NCBI GenBank assembly: GCA_041397765.1
Contig: JAWKWA010000027.1
Coordinates: forward strand, 1-49,007
Reading direction: 5' to 3'
Source: JAWKWA01 sp041397765
GTDB lineage: Bacteria; Pseudomonadota; Alphaproteobacteria; Rhizobiales; Hyphomicrobiaceae
DNA length: 49,007 bases
Shown: one piece after another, positions 25,747-34,452 of the stretch
How positions within the stretch are numbered: the first letter of the stretch is position 1
Layout: every line of letters begins with the position of its first letter
Translations under genes and position numbers: made by a program
The notes under the pieces: generated by a model
Seen by the model: only the letters and a program-made list of their open reading frames with translations
Told to the model about the DNA's origin: nothing
The model's database searches: none

Positions 25747-28182
25747 TCAACCCCGCATGCGCTTGGCCTCCGGATCGACCAGCGCATCGCGCTGCAGTCT
25801 CGCCGGACGGCGCTCGCCGAGGATCTCGATCTCCCATTTGGCGCCGTCGGCGCCGTTCGCCAGCGTCTCGCTCGGCACATAGCCGATCGCGAGCGACTTG
25901 TCGGCGAAATGGCAGTAGCCGCCCGACGTGATCCAGCCGACCACGCTGTCGTCCTTCCACACCGCCTCGTCGCCGATCGCATCGGCATCGCTCGCATCGA
26001 CGACGAAGGAGACGCGGGTGCGCTTCGGCCCCTCCTCCTTCTCCTTGGCGGCGCCGGCCCGGCCGATGAAATCATTCTTGGAGAGATCGACGAAGCGGCC
26101 GAGATCGGCCTCGAACGGCCCGTAGATCGGCCGGAACTCGCGCGCCCAGGTGCCGAAGTTCTTCTCGCGGGCGAGCGAGAGCAGCGCCCGCGATCCGAAC
26201 GGACGGATGCCGAACTCCTGACCCGCCTCCCACAGTGCCATGAACAGCGCGATCTGGAACTCCGGCTTCACCCACATCTCATAGCCGAGATCGCCGGTGA
26301 AGGAGATGCGCCCGACCATGGCCGGCACCATGCCGACTTCCATGTGCGGGCGGAAGTCCATGAACTTGAACGCCTTTGCCGATACGTCGTGGTCGGTCAG
26401 CTTCTCGAGCACCGCCCGCGCCTTGGGCCCGGCGATCGACAGGCCGCAAAGCCCCTGGCCATGCGCGACGATCCGAACCGTGCCGTCCTTGGGCAGGTGC
26501 TGCTCGAACCAGCGCATGTGATATTTCTCGGCGACGCCCGAGCCGAAGATGAAGAAGCGCTCGGGGCCGGCCTTGGCGAGCGTGAAATCGCCGATCAGCT
26601 TGCCCGCCGCGTTCAGCATCGGCGTCAGCACCATGCGCCCCTCTTTCGGCACCTTGTTGGCGAGCAGGTGCGAGAGCCAGGTCTCGGCATTGGGGCCGGT
26701 GATCTCGTATTTCGCGAAGGTCGAGGTTTCCGAGATGCCGACGCCGTTACGGACGTTCTTCACCTCGGCCTTGACGTGCGGAAAGTCGGTCGAGCGATGG
26801 AAGGAGAACTCGTCCTTGACGCCTTTGGGCGCGAACCACAGCGGCGCCTCGAGGCCCCAGGCGTCGCCCATCACGGCACCGAGCCCGAGCCAGGTGTGAT
26901 AGAGCGGCGTCGTGCGCAGCGGCCGCGCTGCCGGCAGCTCCTCGTTGGGGAAGCGCACGCGGAACCGCCGGCCATAGTTCTCGCGCACCTTGACGTTGGT
27001 GTAGGTGCGGCTCGCCCAGTCGCCGAACCGAGCGACGTCCATCGCCCAGACATCGAAGCCCGGATCGCCGTCCGCCATCCAGTTGGAGAGCGCAAGGCCG
27101 ACGCCGCCGCCCTGGCTGAAGCCGGCCATGACGCCGCACGCCACCCAGTAGTTCCTGAGGCCGCGCACCGGACCGACCAGCGGATTGCCGTCGGGCGCGA
27201 AGGTGAAGGGGCCGTTGACGATCTTCTTGATGCCGGCCTTCTGGAAGGCCGGGAAGTGACGGAAGCCGACCTCCAGATTGTCGGCCATGCGGTCCATGTC
27301 GTCGGGCAGCAGCGTCGGTCCGAAGTCCCACGGCGTGTCCTTCGGCGACCACGGAATGCCGTGCTTCTCATAGGTGCCGAGCAGCATGCCGCCGCGCTCC
27401 TGGCGCATGTAGATCTCGCCGTCGAAATCGACGGCGTGCAGCACCATCTTGCCGGTCGTCCGGTTGATCTCCTCGACCTCGGGCATGTCCTCGGTGATGA
27501 GATACTGATGCTCCATGGCGAGCACCGGCAGCTCGATGCCGACCATGCGCCCGACCTCGCGCGCCCACAGGCCGCCGGCATTGACGATGTGCTCGGCGAC
27601 GATGGTGCCCTTGTCGGTGACGACGTCCCAGTGGCCGTCGGCCCTGATGTTGGTCTCGATGACGCGGGTGTGCGTGTAGACCTCGGCCCCGCCCTTGCGC
27701 GCCGCCCCGGCGAAGGCATAGGTCGTGCCGTTGGGATCGAGATGGCCCTGGATCGGGTCGTAGAGCGCGCCGGTGAACTGCTTCTTGTCGATCAGCGGCA
27801 GCAGCTTCTCGGCCTCGTCGAGCGAGACGAGCTCGACCTGCATGCCCAGATACCGCCCCTTGGAGTGGATCGACTTCAGCCACTCGTAGCGCGCCGGCGT
27901 CGCCGCCAGCATCAGTCCCTCGGTCATGTGCAGCCCGATCGACTGGCCCGAGATCTCCTCGATTTCCTTGTAGAGATTGATCGTATACTGCTGCAGCTTG
28001 GCGACGTTGGGATCGCCGTTGATCGTGTGCATGCCGCCGGCGGCGTGCCAGGTCGAGCCCGCAGTCAGCTCCAGTCGCTCGAGCAGCACGACGTCGCGCC
28101 AACCCTTTTTCGTCAGGTGGTAGAGGACGCTCGCGCCGACCACGCCGCCACCGATCACCGCTACCTGCACATGGGACTTCAT
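25747..28182 (-). CDS. FAD-dependent dehydrogenase with C-terminal GcvT domain (dimethylglycine/sarcosine dehydrogenase type)
   Basis: An 811-residue enzyme. Residues 5-380 form a DAO-type FAD domain: IGGGVVGASVLYHL, and GSTWHAAGG, where His46 matches the histidine that carries FAD covalently in dimethylglycine and sarcosine dehydrogenases. From about 430 to 800 it has the folate-binding GcvT and GcvT-C barrel (GVGISETSTFAKYEITGPNA, RISFTGDLGYEMW, DFIGRAG, then GWITSGGYCHFADKSLAIGY). Such fusions demethylate N-methyl amines and pass the methyl group to tetrahydrofolate. The start MKSHVQVAVIG follows CGAGGATCAG; upstream codons are ignored. It is first in a two-gene operon with the class V PLP enzyme. 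A regularly spaced ATTGGT array lies just upstream. The exact substrate is not decided by sequence. Confidence 0.9.
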   Translation of the reverse strand: MKSHVQVAVIGGGVVGASVLYHLTKKGWRDVVLLERLELTAGSTWHAAGGMHTINGDPNVAKLQQYTINLYKEIEEISGQSIGLHMTEGLMLAATPARYEWLKSIHSKGRYLGMQVELVSLDEAEKLLPLIDKKQFTGALYDPIQGHLDPNGTTYAFAGAARKGGAEVYTHTRVIETNIRADGHWDVVTDKGTIVAEHIVNAGGLWAREVGRMVGIELPVLAMEHQYLITEDMPEVEEINRTTGKMVLHAVDFDGEIYMRQERGGMLLGTYEKHGIPWSPKDTPWDFGPTLLPDDMDRMADNLEVGFRHFPAFQKAGIKKIVNGPFTFAPDGNPLVGPVRGLRNYWVACGVMAGFSQGGGVGLALSNWMADGDPGFDVWAMDVARFGDWASRTYTNVKVRENYGRRFRVRFPNEELPAARPLRTTPLYHTWLGLGAVMGDAWGLEAPLWFAPKGVKDEFSFHRSTDFPHVKAEVKNVRNGVGISETSTFAKYEITGPNAETWLSHLLANKVPKEGRMVLTPMLNAAGKLIGDFTLAKAGPERFFIFGSGVAEKYHMRWFEQHLPKDGTVRIVAHGQGLCGLSIAGPKARAVLEKLTDHDVSAKAFKFMDFRPHMEVGMVPAMVGRISFTGDLGYEMWVKPEFQIALFMALWEAGQEFGIRPFGSRALLSLAREKNFGTWAREFRPIYGPFEADLGRFVDLSKNDFIGRAGAAKEKEEGPKRTRVSFVVDASDADAIGDEAVWKDDSVVGWITSGGYCHFADKSLAIGYVPSETLANGADGAKWEIEILGERRPARLQRDALVDPEAKRMRG

Positions 28183-28204
28183 GGTCTGATCCTCGCCCGG
28201 AACG

Positions 28205-28240
28205 ATTGGTGCAAATTGGTCAATATAGGGCACAATTGGT
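28205..28240. promoter_or_regulatory. Helically phased ATTGGT repeats upstream of the GcvT-fused dehydrogenase
   Basis: ATTGGT occurs at 28205, 28215 and 28235, that is with 10- and 20-bp spacing on one DNA face, 23-58 bp before the start codon (read on the minus strand as ACCAAT). Between the second and third copies lies TATATT on the minus strand, a possible -10. The position and phasing suggest an operator for a regulator of this operon. The regulator is not identified. Confidence 0.5.
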
Positions 28241-28389
28241 TCGATCGTGTCCTATGGGAAAGGTCTGGTATGGTCAAGGCGGCCGCGTTGCCGGGCCATG
28301 CGCTGATCGCTTGACCGCCCGTGGTTTCACGCGCGGCCGGCCTCTTGGGCCTCGCGCCCGGTTGCGCCCCGCCCGGCCGGTCCAGCGGC

Positions 28390-29415
28390 TCACGCGAGCG
28401 CGCCGATGATCTCCGACATCACGCTCACCGGCACCTTCCAGGCGTCCATCTCGTTGTAGCGTCCGGCCGTGACTGCCACGGCGAGGTCGAGCCCCGGCAC
28501 CACGGTCAGCCGCTGGCCGCCATTGCCGAAGGCCGCATACCAGGGCAGCCGCGCGCGCTGCAGCCGGCCCATCCACCACTGATAGCCGTATTCGAGCCCG
28601 TCGCCGGTCTGGGCGCGCGGCTTCAGCGATTGCCTCAACCAGTCCGGCGGCACGATGCGCCGGCCCTGCCAGCTCCCCTCGCCGAGGATCATCTCGCCGA
28701 TCTTGAGGAGGTCGCGCGGCAGCAGCCGCAGGCCCGACGCACCCGCCGCCTCGCCATTGGAGCCGGCCACCCAGTCGGCGGCGGTGATGCCGAGGGGGCC
28801 GAGCAGCCGCGACCGCGCCGTCTCCAGAAGGCCGAGCCCCGAGCCGCGGGTGACGAGATGGGCGATGAGCGTCGTCGCCCCGCCCGAGTAGCACCAGCGC
28901 GTCCCCGGCGCCGCCACGATCGGCCGCTCGAGCACGTAGCGATAGCGGTCGGGCGCGCGCTCCATGGCGATCTCGCCGTTGCGAGGGTCCGAATAGGGCA
29001 GCGTCTCGTTCCATTCGAGCCCGAGCGTCATGGTGAGCGCGTGCTCGATGGTGAGCGCCTTCCGGCGCGGATCGGCGGCGAGATCGGGATAGCCGGTGTA
29101 GTGCGCGAGCAGGCTGTCGCCGACCGGCGGCACCAGCCCCTCCTCGAGCAGGATGCCGTAGAGCAGCGACACGACGCTCTTCGACACCGAGCGCATGTCG
29201 TGGATGACCGCGGGACCGAAGGCGACCCGGCCGAGCGGCACGCCCCATCGCTGGTCCTCGGCGACATAATAGCGCTCGAGGAAGATCCGTCCCCCGCGTG
29301 AGGCGACGACGCCGTGCAGCCCCCTCGCCTCGCCGAGGGCGGCCCTGTCGATGCGCTCAGCAAGATCGCGGCGGAAGCCGGCTGCCGCCGGGTCGATGGG
29401 CTCCTGATAGGTCAT
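28390..29415 (-). CDS. Serine hydrolase, class C beta-lactamase-like fold
   Basis: A 341-residue protein of the beta-lactamase/esterase (PF00144) family. The nucleophile motif S-x-x-K is DMRSVSKSVVSLLYG, the Tyr motif is RWCYSGGATTL (YSG in place of YSN), and the C-terminal part has GYQWWMGR and AAFGNGGQRLTVVPGLDLAV, the family's HTG-like strand. There is no signal peptide, so it is likely cytoplasmic, with esterase or amidase activity more likely than beta-lactam resistance. The start MTYQEPIDPAA is chosen; an upstream in-frame codon is possible. It lies 119 bp downstream of the FG-GAP gene in the same direction. Confidence 0.8.
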   Translation of the reverse strand: MTYQEPIDPAAAGFRRDLAERIDRAALGEARGLHGVVASRGGRIFLERYYVAEDQRWGVPLGRVAFGPAVIHDMRSVSKSVVSLLYGILLEEGLVPPVGDSLLAHYTGYPDLAADPRRKALTIEHALTMTLGLEWNETLPYSDPRNGEIAMERAPDRYRYVLERPIVAAPGTRWCYSGGATTLIAHLVTRGSGLGLLETARSRLLGPLGITAADWVAGSNGEAAGASGLRLLPRDLLKIGEMILGEGSWQGRRIVPPDWLRQSLKPRAQTGDGLEYGYQWWMGRLQRARLPWYAAFGNGGQRLTVVPGLDLAVAVTAGRYNEMDAWKVPVSVMSEIIGALA

Positions 29416-29534
29416 TTCGCTCCAGGCTCTGGTGGCGAGTCGCAAGGCTGACCATGAAAGGAGCCTCGAGGGGAAATTTCAAGCGCGGCATCGAGGGAAC
29501 GTCGGATCTCGCGCCGCCGTCGCGCCGGCATCGG

Positions 29535-30623
29535 TCAGTGAACGATGGCGAGCTTGCCGTCCGCAAGGCCCATCACCACGAGGGGACGCGCGCGGCCCTT
29601 GACCGGAATGACGAGAAGGCGGGTCACGATCGGCGCCGGGAGCGCGATGCGTCCGGGTTCGGCCACCTCGCCATGGGCGAGCGAGACGACGCGCAGCCTG
29701 GTTCGCTCGCGGTCGGGCAGCACCAGATCGTCGATGCCGTCGCCATCCATGTCGGCTGCCGCCGCCAGGTCCGTGACCGGCGCGCCCGGCACCAGATTGG
29801 AGAACCCCGGTAAGGAACGGCCCGGCTCCAGGCGATGATCGCGATAGTGCCAGAGCGTCAGCACGCCTTCGCCCGCCGGATCGGCGACGGCGGCGATGTC
29901 GAGCGTGCCGTCGCCGTCGAGATCGCCGATCGCGGCGGCAAGCACCGCCCGGCCCGGTCCTTCAGGCGCGCTCTCGGCGATGATCCGCGGGTCGTTGTCG
30001 ACGAGCCCGATGACCGCGAGCCGTCCCCCGCCCGCCTCGTCCCGGATCGCCGTTACCACCTCGCTCGAGCCGTCGCCGTCGAGATCGGCGATTTGGGGCG
30101 ACAGGTCCTCGAACACCCGATCGAGGCCGAGCTCGAGCACATGGCTGCGATTGGTGTCGTCGACCGCGACGAGCCGGCCGGCGAGCGGCACGCCGAAGGG
30201 CATCGTTCCTGCCCGCTCGGTCGCGCCCGCGAGATAGGCGCGGCGTATGGTGCCGCGCGAGGTGGCGATCTGCGAGCCCTCGATGGCGTCCTTCGGCCGG
30301 CTTTCGCTGCGCGGCGTGCCCTTGACGGCGAGCGCGCAGAAGCCGGCCTCGCAGTCGGTGAGCTTCACCCAGCTGCCATCGGCGAGCTCGATCTGCAACC
30401 GGCCGAGGATCATTCGCGTCCGGTCGATGCGCAGCTCCCGCGGCACGCCGCCGAGCTCGACCGTCTGCAGCGCCATCGGCTTCAGGGCGGCGGCGGGCGA
30501 GGTCTCGCCGGCGCCCGCCGATGCGCCGGGGCACCAGGATGGCGAGGCGAGGAGGATGAGGGCGACGAGGACGAGCGCGGCAGCGATGGCCGCCCCCGTG
30601 CGATGCCGGAGGCGCGGCGCCAT
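29535..30623 (-). CDS. Exported FG-GAP/VCBS-repeat protein
   Basis: A 362-residue protein with an N-terminal signal or lipoprotein-like segment (AAIAAALVLVALILLASPSW, then C), suggesting export. The C-terminal two thirds contain three calcium-binding FG-GAP loops (ADLDGDGSSEV, GDLDGDGTLDI, ADMDGDGIDDL) typical of a partial beta-propeller. The family mediates binding rather than catalysis. Its ATG overlaps the stop of the upstream SDR gene by one base (TGATG), so it is translationally coupled to an enzyme gene, which is unusual for an exported repeat protein. Confidence 0.8.
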   Translation of the reverse strand: MAPRLRHRTGAAIAAALVLVALILLASPSWCPGASAGAGETSPAAALKPMALQTVELGGVPRELRIDRTRMILGRLQIELADGSWVKLTDCEAGFCALAVKGTPRSESRPKDAIEGSQIATSRGTIRRAYLAGATERAGTMPFGVPLAGRLVAVDDTNRSHVLELGLDRVFEDLSPQIADLDGDGSSEVVTAIRDEAGGGRLAVIGLVDNDPRIIAESAPEGPGRAVLAAAIGDLDGDGTLDIAAVADPAGEGVLTLWHYRDHRLEPGRSLPGFSNLVPGAPVTDLAAAADMDGDGIDDLVLPDRERTRLRVVSLAHGEVAEPGRIALPAPIVTRLLVIPVKGRARPLVVMGLADGKLAIVH

Positions 30624-31381
30624 CAGACGTGCTGCCCGCCATTGATGTGCAACTCGGCCCCGTTCACATAGCTCGACGCCTCGGTGCACAGGAAGTAGAT
30701 CGCCTTCGCCACCTCGGCGGGCTCGCCGAGCCGGCGCATCGGGATCTGCTCGCGGACGATCTTCTCGGTGCCGGGCGACAGGATCGAGGTGTCGATCTCG
30801 CCGGGCGAGATGGCGTTGACGCGGATGCCGAGCGGCCCGAAATCATGGGCCATCTCGCGGGTGAGGCCGGCGAGCGCCGCCTTCGAGGTCGCGTAGGCCG
30901 CGCCGGCGAAGGGATGGACGCGGCTGCCGGCGATCGAAGTGACATTGACGACCGTGCCGTGCGCCGCCTTCAGCTCCTCGATGAGCCCGCGCGCCAGCAG
31001 GATCGGCGCGAAGAAATTGACCTGGAAGACATGCGTCCAGTCTGCATGGCTCGTCTCGATGGCGCCGAGCCGTTCCCCGCCCTCGGCCTTGGGGCTGATC
31101 GCAGCATTGTTGACGAGCGCGTGCAGCCGGCTGCCCTGGTCCTTCAGCCGCTCGCGCATCTCGGCGATCGCCCTCAGCGTGTCATCCGGGCTCGCCAGAT
31201 CGACCTGGATGTGATCCTCCGGGCCCATCTCCCAGGGACAGTTCTCCGGAAAGGGATGGCGCGAGCAGGAGATCACCCGCCAGCCGGCCGAGGCGAACCG
31301 CTTGACGGTCGCATGCCCGATGCCGCGCGAGGCCCCGGTCAGGATCAGCGTCTTCTTCTCGGCATTGGGGATGCTGGCCAT
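30623..31381 (-). CDS. Short-chain dehydrogenase/reductase
   Basis: A 252-residue classical SDR. All catalytic features are present: LTGASRGIGHATVKRF (TG-x3-G-x-G), LVNNAA, the Ser strand VVNVTSIAGSR, AAYATSKAALAGLTREMA (Tyr-x3-Lys) and GIRVNAISPGEIDT. It reduces or oxidises a carbonyl/alcohol with NAD(P)H; the substrate is unknown. It lies between the OYE-Fe/S-FAD enzyme (121 bp upstream) and the FG-GAP gene (1-bp overlap), all on the minus strand. Start at MASIPNAEKKTL. Confidence 0.9.
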   Translation of the reverse strand: MASIPNAEKKTLILTGASRGIGHATVKRFASAGWRVISCSRHPFPENCPWEMGPEDHIQVDLASPDDTLRAIAEMRERLKDQGSRLHALVNNAAISPKAEGGERLGAIETSHADWTHVFQVNFFAPILLARGLIEELKAAHGTVVNVTSIAGSRVHPFAGAAYATSKAALAGLTREMAHDFGPLGIRVNAISPGEIDTSILSPGTEKIVREQIPMRRLGEPAEVAKAIYFLCTEASSYVNGAELHINGGQHV

Positions 31382-31502
31382 GGCAGTCGAACCTCCAGTC
31401 GGGCGGCGCGCGCTCTTTACCACGCCCCGCCGCCGGCCGGAAATGCGTCGGCCCGCTCCTCCCCAGCCCGGCTTGCCCTGCGGCCTCGGCCCCGGGCGAC
31501 GT

Positions 31503-33539
31503 TCAGTCGACGATCACCCGCTCCCGCCGCGGCGCGACGGCCGCCGGCTCGAGCCCGAGCTCGCGGGCGGCCTTGTGACCATCATAGACCGCCGACGCGA
31601 TGAAGCCCGGCGCCTTGCAGTCGCCGATCCGGGCGATGCTGAGCAGGCCCGCTTCGGCATTCGCCTCCCCTCGATCCCCGAGTGCCAGCCAGAGGCTGTC
31701 CTCGGGCTCGCGCGATGTCACCGGCACGAAGCCTGCGCAGGCGATCTCGCTTTCCCTGCCCGAGTAGCCGCAGGCGAGCACCGCCCCGCCCGGGATCAGC
31801 CGCGCGACCGCGTGGCTGACGACGATCCTGACCCCGAGCTCGATCATGCGCTTCTGGCCGCGCGTCTGCTCGGCGGTAAAGCTCGTCCATGAGGACACGG
31901 TTCCCGCCGACGTCACATAGGTGACCTCGTGGCCTTCGCCGGCGAGGAGCTCGGCGATCAGCGCCCCCATCAGATAGTGATCGTTGTCGTAGACCACGAC
32001 CGGCCCCTCCGGCCGCCGCCCGTCCATGATGTCGTCGGGGCCGAGCGTGCGCGGATCGGCAAAGCTCGGCTCGGCGGCGGGGTGGTGGCGGCCGCGGCCA
32101 TCGGTGCGCCAGCGGCTGCCGGTGGCGACGAGCACATGAGCCGCGCCGGTCGCCCGGACATCCTCCGCCGTCATGGCGCTGCCGCGGAAGATCTCGACAT
32201 TGCCGAGCTTGCCGATCTGGTGGACCCGCCAGTCGCGCACTCGTGCCCATTCGGCAAGGCCCGGCAAGCGGCTCTCGCGCGTCACCCGCCCGCCGAGATC
32301 GCCCGTCGCCTCCGCCAGCATCACCTCGTGGCCCTGGCGGCCGAGTGTCAGTGCCGCCTCGAGCCCCGCCGGCCCCGCCCCGACCACCAGCACTTTCTCG
32401 CGCTGGCTGGCGAGCGCCACCTGCTCGGGGTGCCAGCCGCGCCGCCATTCCTCGCCCATGGTCGGGTTCTGCGTGCAGCGGATCGGCACGCCGCGCCCGT
32501 CGCCGGCATAGCAGATGTTGCAGCCGATGCATTCGCGGATGTCGTCGAGCCGGCCCTCGCGGATCTTCGCCGGCAGGAACGGGTCGGCGATCGAGGGCCG
32601 CGCCGCGCCGACGAGATCGAGAATGCCGCGCTTCACCTGCGAAAGCATGGTTTCGGGGCTCGTGAAGCGCCCGACCGAGACGACGGGCTTTCCCGTCAGC
32701 GCGCGCACATGGGCGATCTCGGCCTCGAGCGAAGCCTCCTTGATGAAGCGCGATACGCCCATCTCCTGGCTGTAGTCGGCGATGGTCACGTCGAACAGGT
32801 CGATCTCGCCCTTGATCATCTCGAAGATGGCGCGCCGTTCCTCCTGTCCCCTGCCGTCCTCGTCGTTGACCTCGATCCGCGTCGCGACCGCCATGCGGTC
32901 TGCGGCCACCTCGCGGGCATCCGCGATCAGCTCGCGATAGAGCCGCGTACGGTTCTGAAGCGATCCGCCATAGGCATCGCCCCGCTGGTTGATGGCGGGA
33001 TCGAGGAACTGGGCGATGAGATAGGTGTGGGCGGCATAGACATAGACGATGTCGAAGCCGGCCGCCCGGGCGCGCAGGACGGCAGCCTTGTGCGCGGCCC
33101 GGAGCGCCTTGATGTCGGCGAGGTCCATGGCCTTGCACTGCTCGGGATCGGGCTCGGAGGGCAGGCTCACCGGCCCGAGCGCGCTTGACCGCGACAGGCG
33201 GTTGGCCGAGCGCAGCCCGCCATGCCAGAGCTCGACGCCCGCGAGCGCGCCATGGGCATGCACCTTCTCCACCATCAGCGCGAGATTGCGGACATCGCCC
33301 TCGTCCCACAGCGAGGCATAGGGGTACGGCGTGTCGTCGGAGGACGGGTCGATCGAGCAATATTCGGTATTGACGACGCCCCAGCCGCCCTCGGCCTTGA
33401 CGCCGCGCATCTCCGCAAGGGTCGCCGGCCAGATATTGCCCATGCCAGTGCAGTGCGGCACCTGGTAGAAGCGGTTCGGCGCCGTCACCGGACCGATGCG
33501 AACGGGCTCGAACAGCACATCGAAACGTGGGTCACGCAT
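31503..33539 (-). CDS. TMADH-family FMN-4Fe4S-FAD oxidoreductase with Tyr60 retained
   Basis: A 678-residue enzyme with an FMN barrel, an iron-sulfur motif (CIGCNIC, then RCTQNP) and an FAD half (VVGAGPAGLEAALTLG). Cys30 in YQVPHC fits the covalent FMN site, Tyr60 in NTEYCSI is kept as in trimethylamine dehydrogenase, and YAAH matches Tyr169/His172. The loop that carries Trp264 and Asp267 in TMADH is shorter here (IADYSQEMGVSRF) and lacks both, and the Trp355 equivalent is Asp. It is therefore not a true trimethylamine dehydrogenase; another N-methylated amine is likely. It differs clearly from the first family member in the window. It heads a minus-strand run with SDR, FG-GAP and serine hydrolase genes. 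The start is fixed by the conserved N-terminus. Confidence 0.85.
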   Translation of the reverse strand: MRDPRFDVLFEPVRIGPVTAPNRFYQVPHCTGMGNIWPATLAEMRGVKAEGGWGVVNTEYCSIDPSSDDTPYPYASLWDEGDVRNLALMVEKVHAHGALAGVELWHGGLRSANRLSRSSALGPVSLPSEPDPEQCKAMDLADIKALRAAHKAAVLRARAAGFDIVYVYAAHTYLIAQFLDPAINQRGDAYGGSLQNRTRLYRELIADAREVAADRMAVATRIEVNDEDGRGQEERRAIFEMIKGEIDLFDVTIADYSQEMGVSRFIKEASLEAEIAHVRALTGKPVVSVGRFTSPETMLSQVKRGILDLVGAARPSIADPFLPAKIREGRLDDIRECIGCNICYAGDGRGVPIRCTQNPTMGEEWRRGWHPEQVALASQREKVLVVGAGPAGLEAALTLGRQGHEVMLAEATGDLGGRVTRESRLPGLAEWARVRDWRVHQIGKLGNVEIFRGSAMTAEDVRATGAAHVLVATGSRWRTDGRGRHHPAAEPSFADPRTLGPDDIMDGRRPEGPVVVYDNDHYLMGALIAELLAGEGHEVTYVTSAGTVSSWTSFTAEQTRGQKRMIELGVRIVVSHAVARLIPGGAVLACGYSGRESEIACAGFVPVTSREPEDSLWLALGDRGEANAEAGLLSIARIGDCKAPGFIASAVYDGHKAARELGLEPAAVAPRRERVIVD

Positions 33540-33652
33540 CTTGGCGCGCTCCTGGTCGGGTAGGGGAAGCGGAAGCAGAAGCAGCAGGCGAGCTGGAGCG
33601 GGAAGGGAGGCGTCGGGAGGATGGGCCGGCGCCGGCCGTCAGGCCGATGGGC

Positions 33653-34294
33653 TCAAGGATAGAGGCGGGTGCGCGTCCACGGCCCGGTCTCGGCCGCCCG
33701 GCGGAAGACCACGCGGTCGTGCAGACGGAATGGCCGATCGTGCCAGAACTCGATCTCGACGGGAACCACCCGGAACCCCGACCAGTAGTCCGGCCGCGGC
33801 ACCTCACCGATGGCATGCTTGGCCGTATGGGTCGCGACCGCCTTCTCGAGCGCGAACCGGCTCTCGAGGGGGCGCGACTGCTTCGACGCCCAGGCGCCGA
33901 TCCGGCTCGCCCTTGGGCGCGAGGCGAAATAGGCGTCGGCCTCCGCGTCCGAGACCTCGTGCACGAGGCCCCGGACCCGAACCTGCCGTCTGAGGCTCTT
34001 CCAGTGGAACAACAGCGCCACTTTCGGATTGGCGAGGATCTCGCGACCCTTGGCGCTTTCGTAGTTGGTGTAGAAGACGAAGCCGTGCTCGTCGGCGCCC
34101 TTCAGGAGCACCATCCGCACATTCGGCAGCCCGTCGGGATCGACGCTCGCGACCGCCATCCCATTGGGATCGTTGACTTCGCTCGCCTCGGCCTCCTTCA
34201 GCCAGCTCTCGAACAACGAGAAAGGGTCGCCCTCTGCCGTAAAATCGCCCGCAGGGGAGGTCTTGTAGAAGTCACTCTCGGGTGTGTCGGTCAT
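33653..34294 (-). CDS. pdxH: Pyridoxamine 5'-phosphate oxidase
   Basis: A 213-residue FMN enzyme of vitamin B6 synthesis that oxidises pyridoxine/pyridoxamine phosphate to PLP. Recognisable segments are DPFSLFESWLKEAEASEVND, the FMN site VRMVLLKGADEHGFVFYTNY, NPKVALLFHWKSLRRQVRVR, SRIGAWASKQSRPLESR, and the C-terminal PVEIEFWHDRPFRLHDR, then TRLYP. Length is normal. ATG is preferred over the GTG one codon earlier because GGAGGGGAAAGGTG precedes it. It is followed by nothing in the same direction for over 100 bp. PLP made here would serve enzymes such as the class V PLP protein, but no regulatory link is visible. Confidence 0.95.
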   Translation of the reverse strand: MTDTPESDFYKTSPAGDFTAEGDPFSLFESWLKEAEASEVNDPNGMAVASVDPDGLPNVRMVLLKGADEHGFVFYTNYESAKGREILANPKVALLFHWKSLRRQVRVRGLVHEVSDAEADAYFASRPRASRIGAWASKQSRPLESRFALEKAVATHTAKHAIGEVPRPDYWSGFRVVPVEIEFWHDRPFRLHDRVVFRRAAETGPWTRTRLYP

Positions 34295-34387
34295 CACCTT
34301 TCCCCTCCGTACCGCGTTCAGGGCATGGCCTCGTCAGAAGCGGCGACACCCTTTCATGGCATGTTAACCAAGCGCAAGCACCATCGG

Positions 34388-34432
34388 GACTCGTGTATGG
34401 AGGCTCATGCCTCCGCTGTCTGGTAGCGAGTC
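34388..34432 (+). other. Nested inverted repeats (possible structured leader)
   Basis: GGAGGC-TCAT-GCCTCC (34399-34414) is enclosed by GACTCG (34388-34393) and CGAGTC (34427-34432), giving a two-part stem 20 bases before the next start codon. It could be a 5' leader structure or a protein-binding site for the surface-antigen-like gene or the divergent pdxH. Confidence 0.4.
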
Positions 34433-34452
34433 GAGTAGGTACGGTAAGAGTG

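Noticed and set aside
28390..29415. Antibiotic-resistance beta-lactamase
   Set aside because: The fold is class C-like but there is no signal peptide and the Tyr motif is YSG; esterase/amidase-type serine hydrolases share these features.
31503..33539. Naming this gene trimethylamine dehydrogenase because Tyr60 and the cysteinyl-FMN Cys are kept
   Set aside because: The Trp264/Asp267 loop and the Trp355 equivalent that complete the trimethylamine-binding bowl are missing, so only the family is called.
34368..34374. TTAACC half-site as a CtrA box between pdxH and the surface-antigen-like gene
   Set aside because: Only one half of the TTAA-N7-TTAA motif is present.
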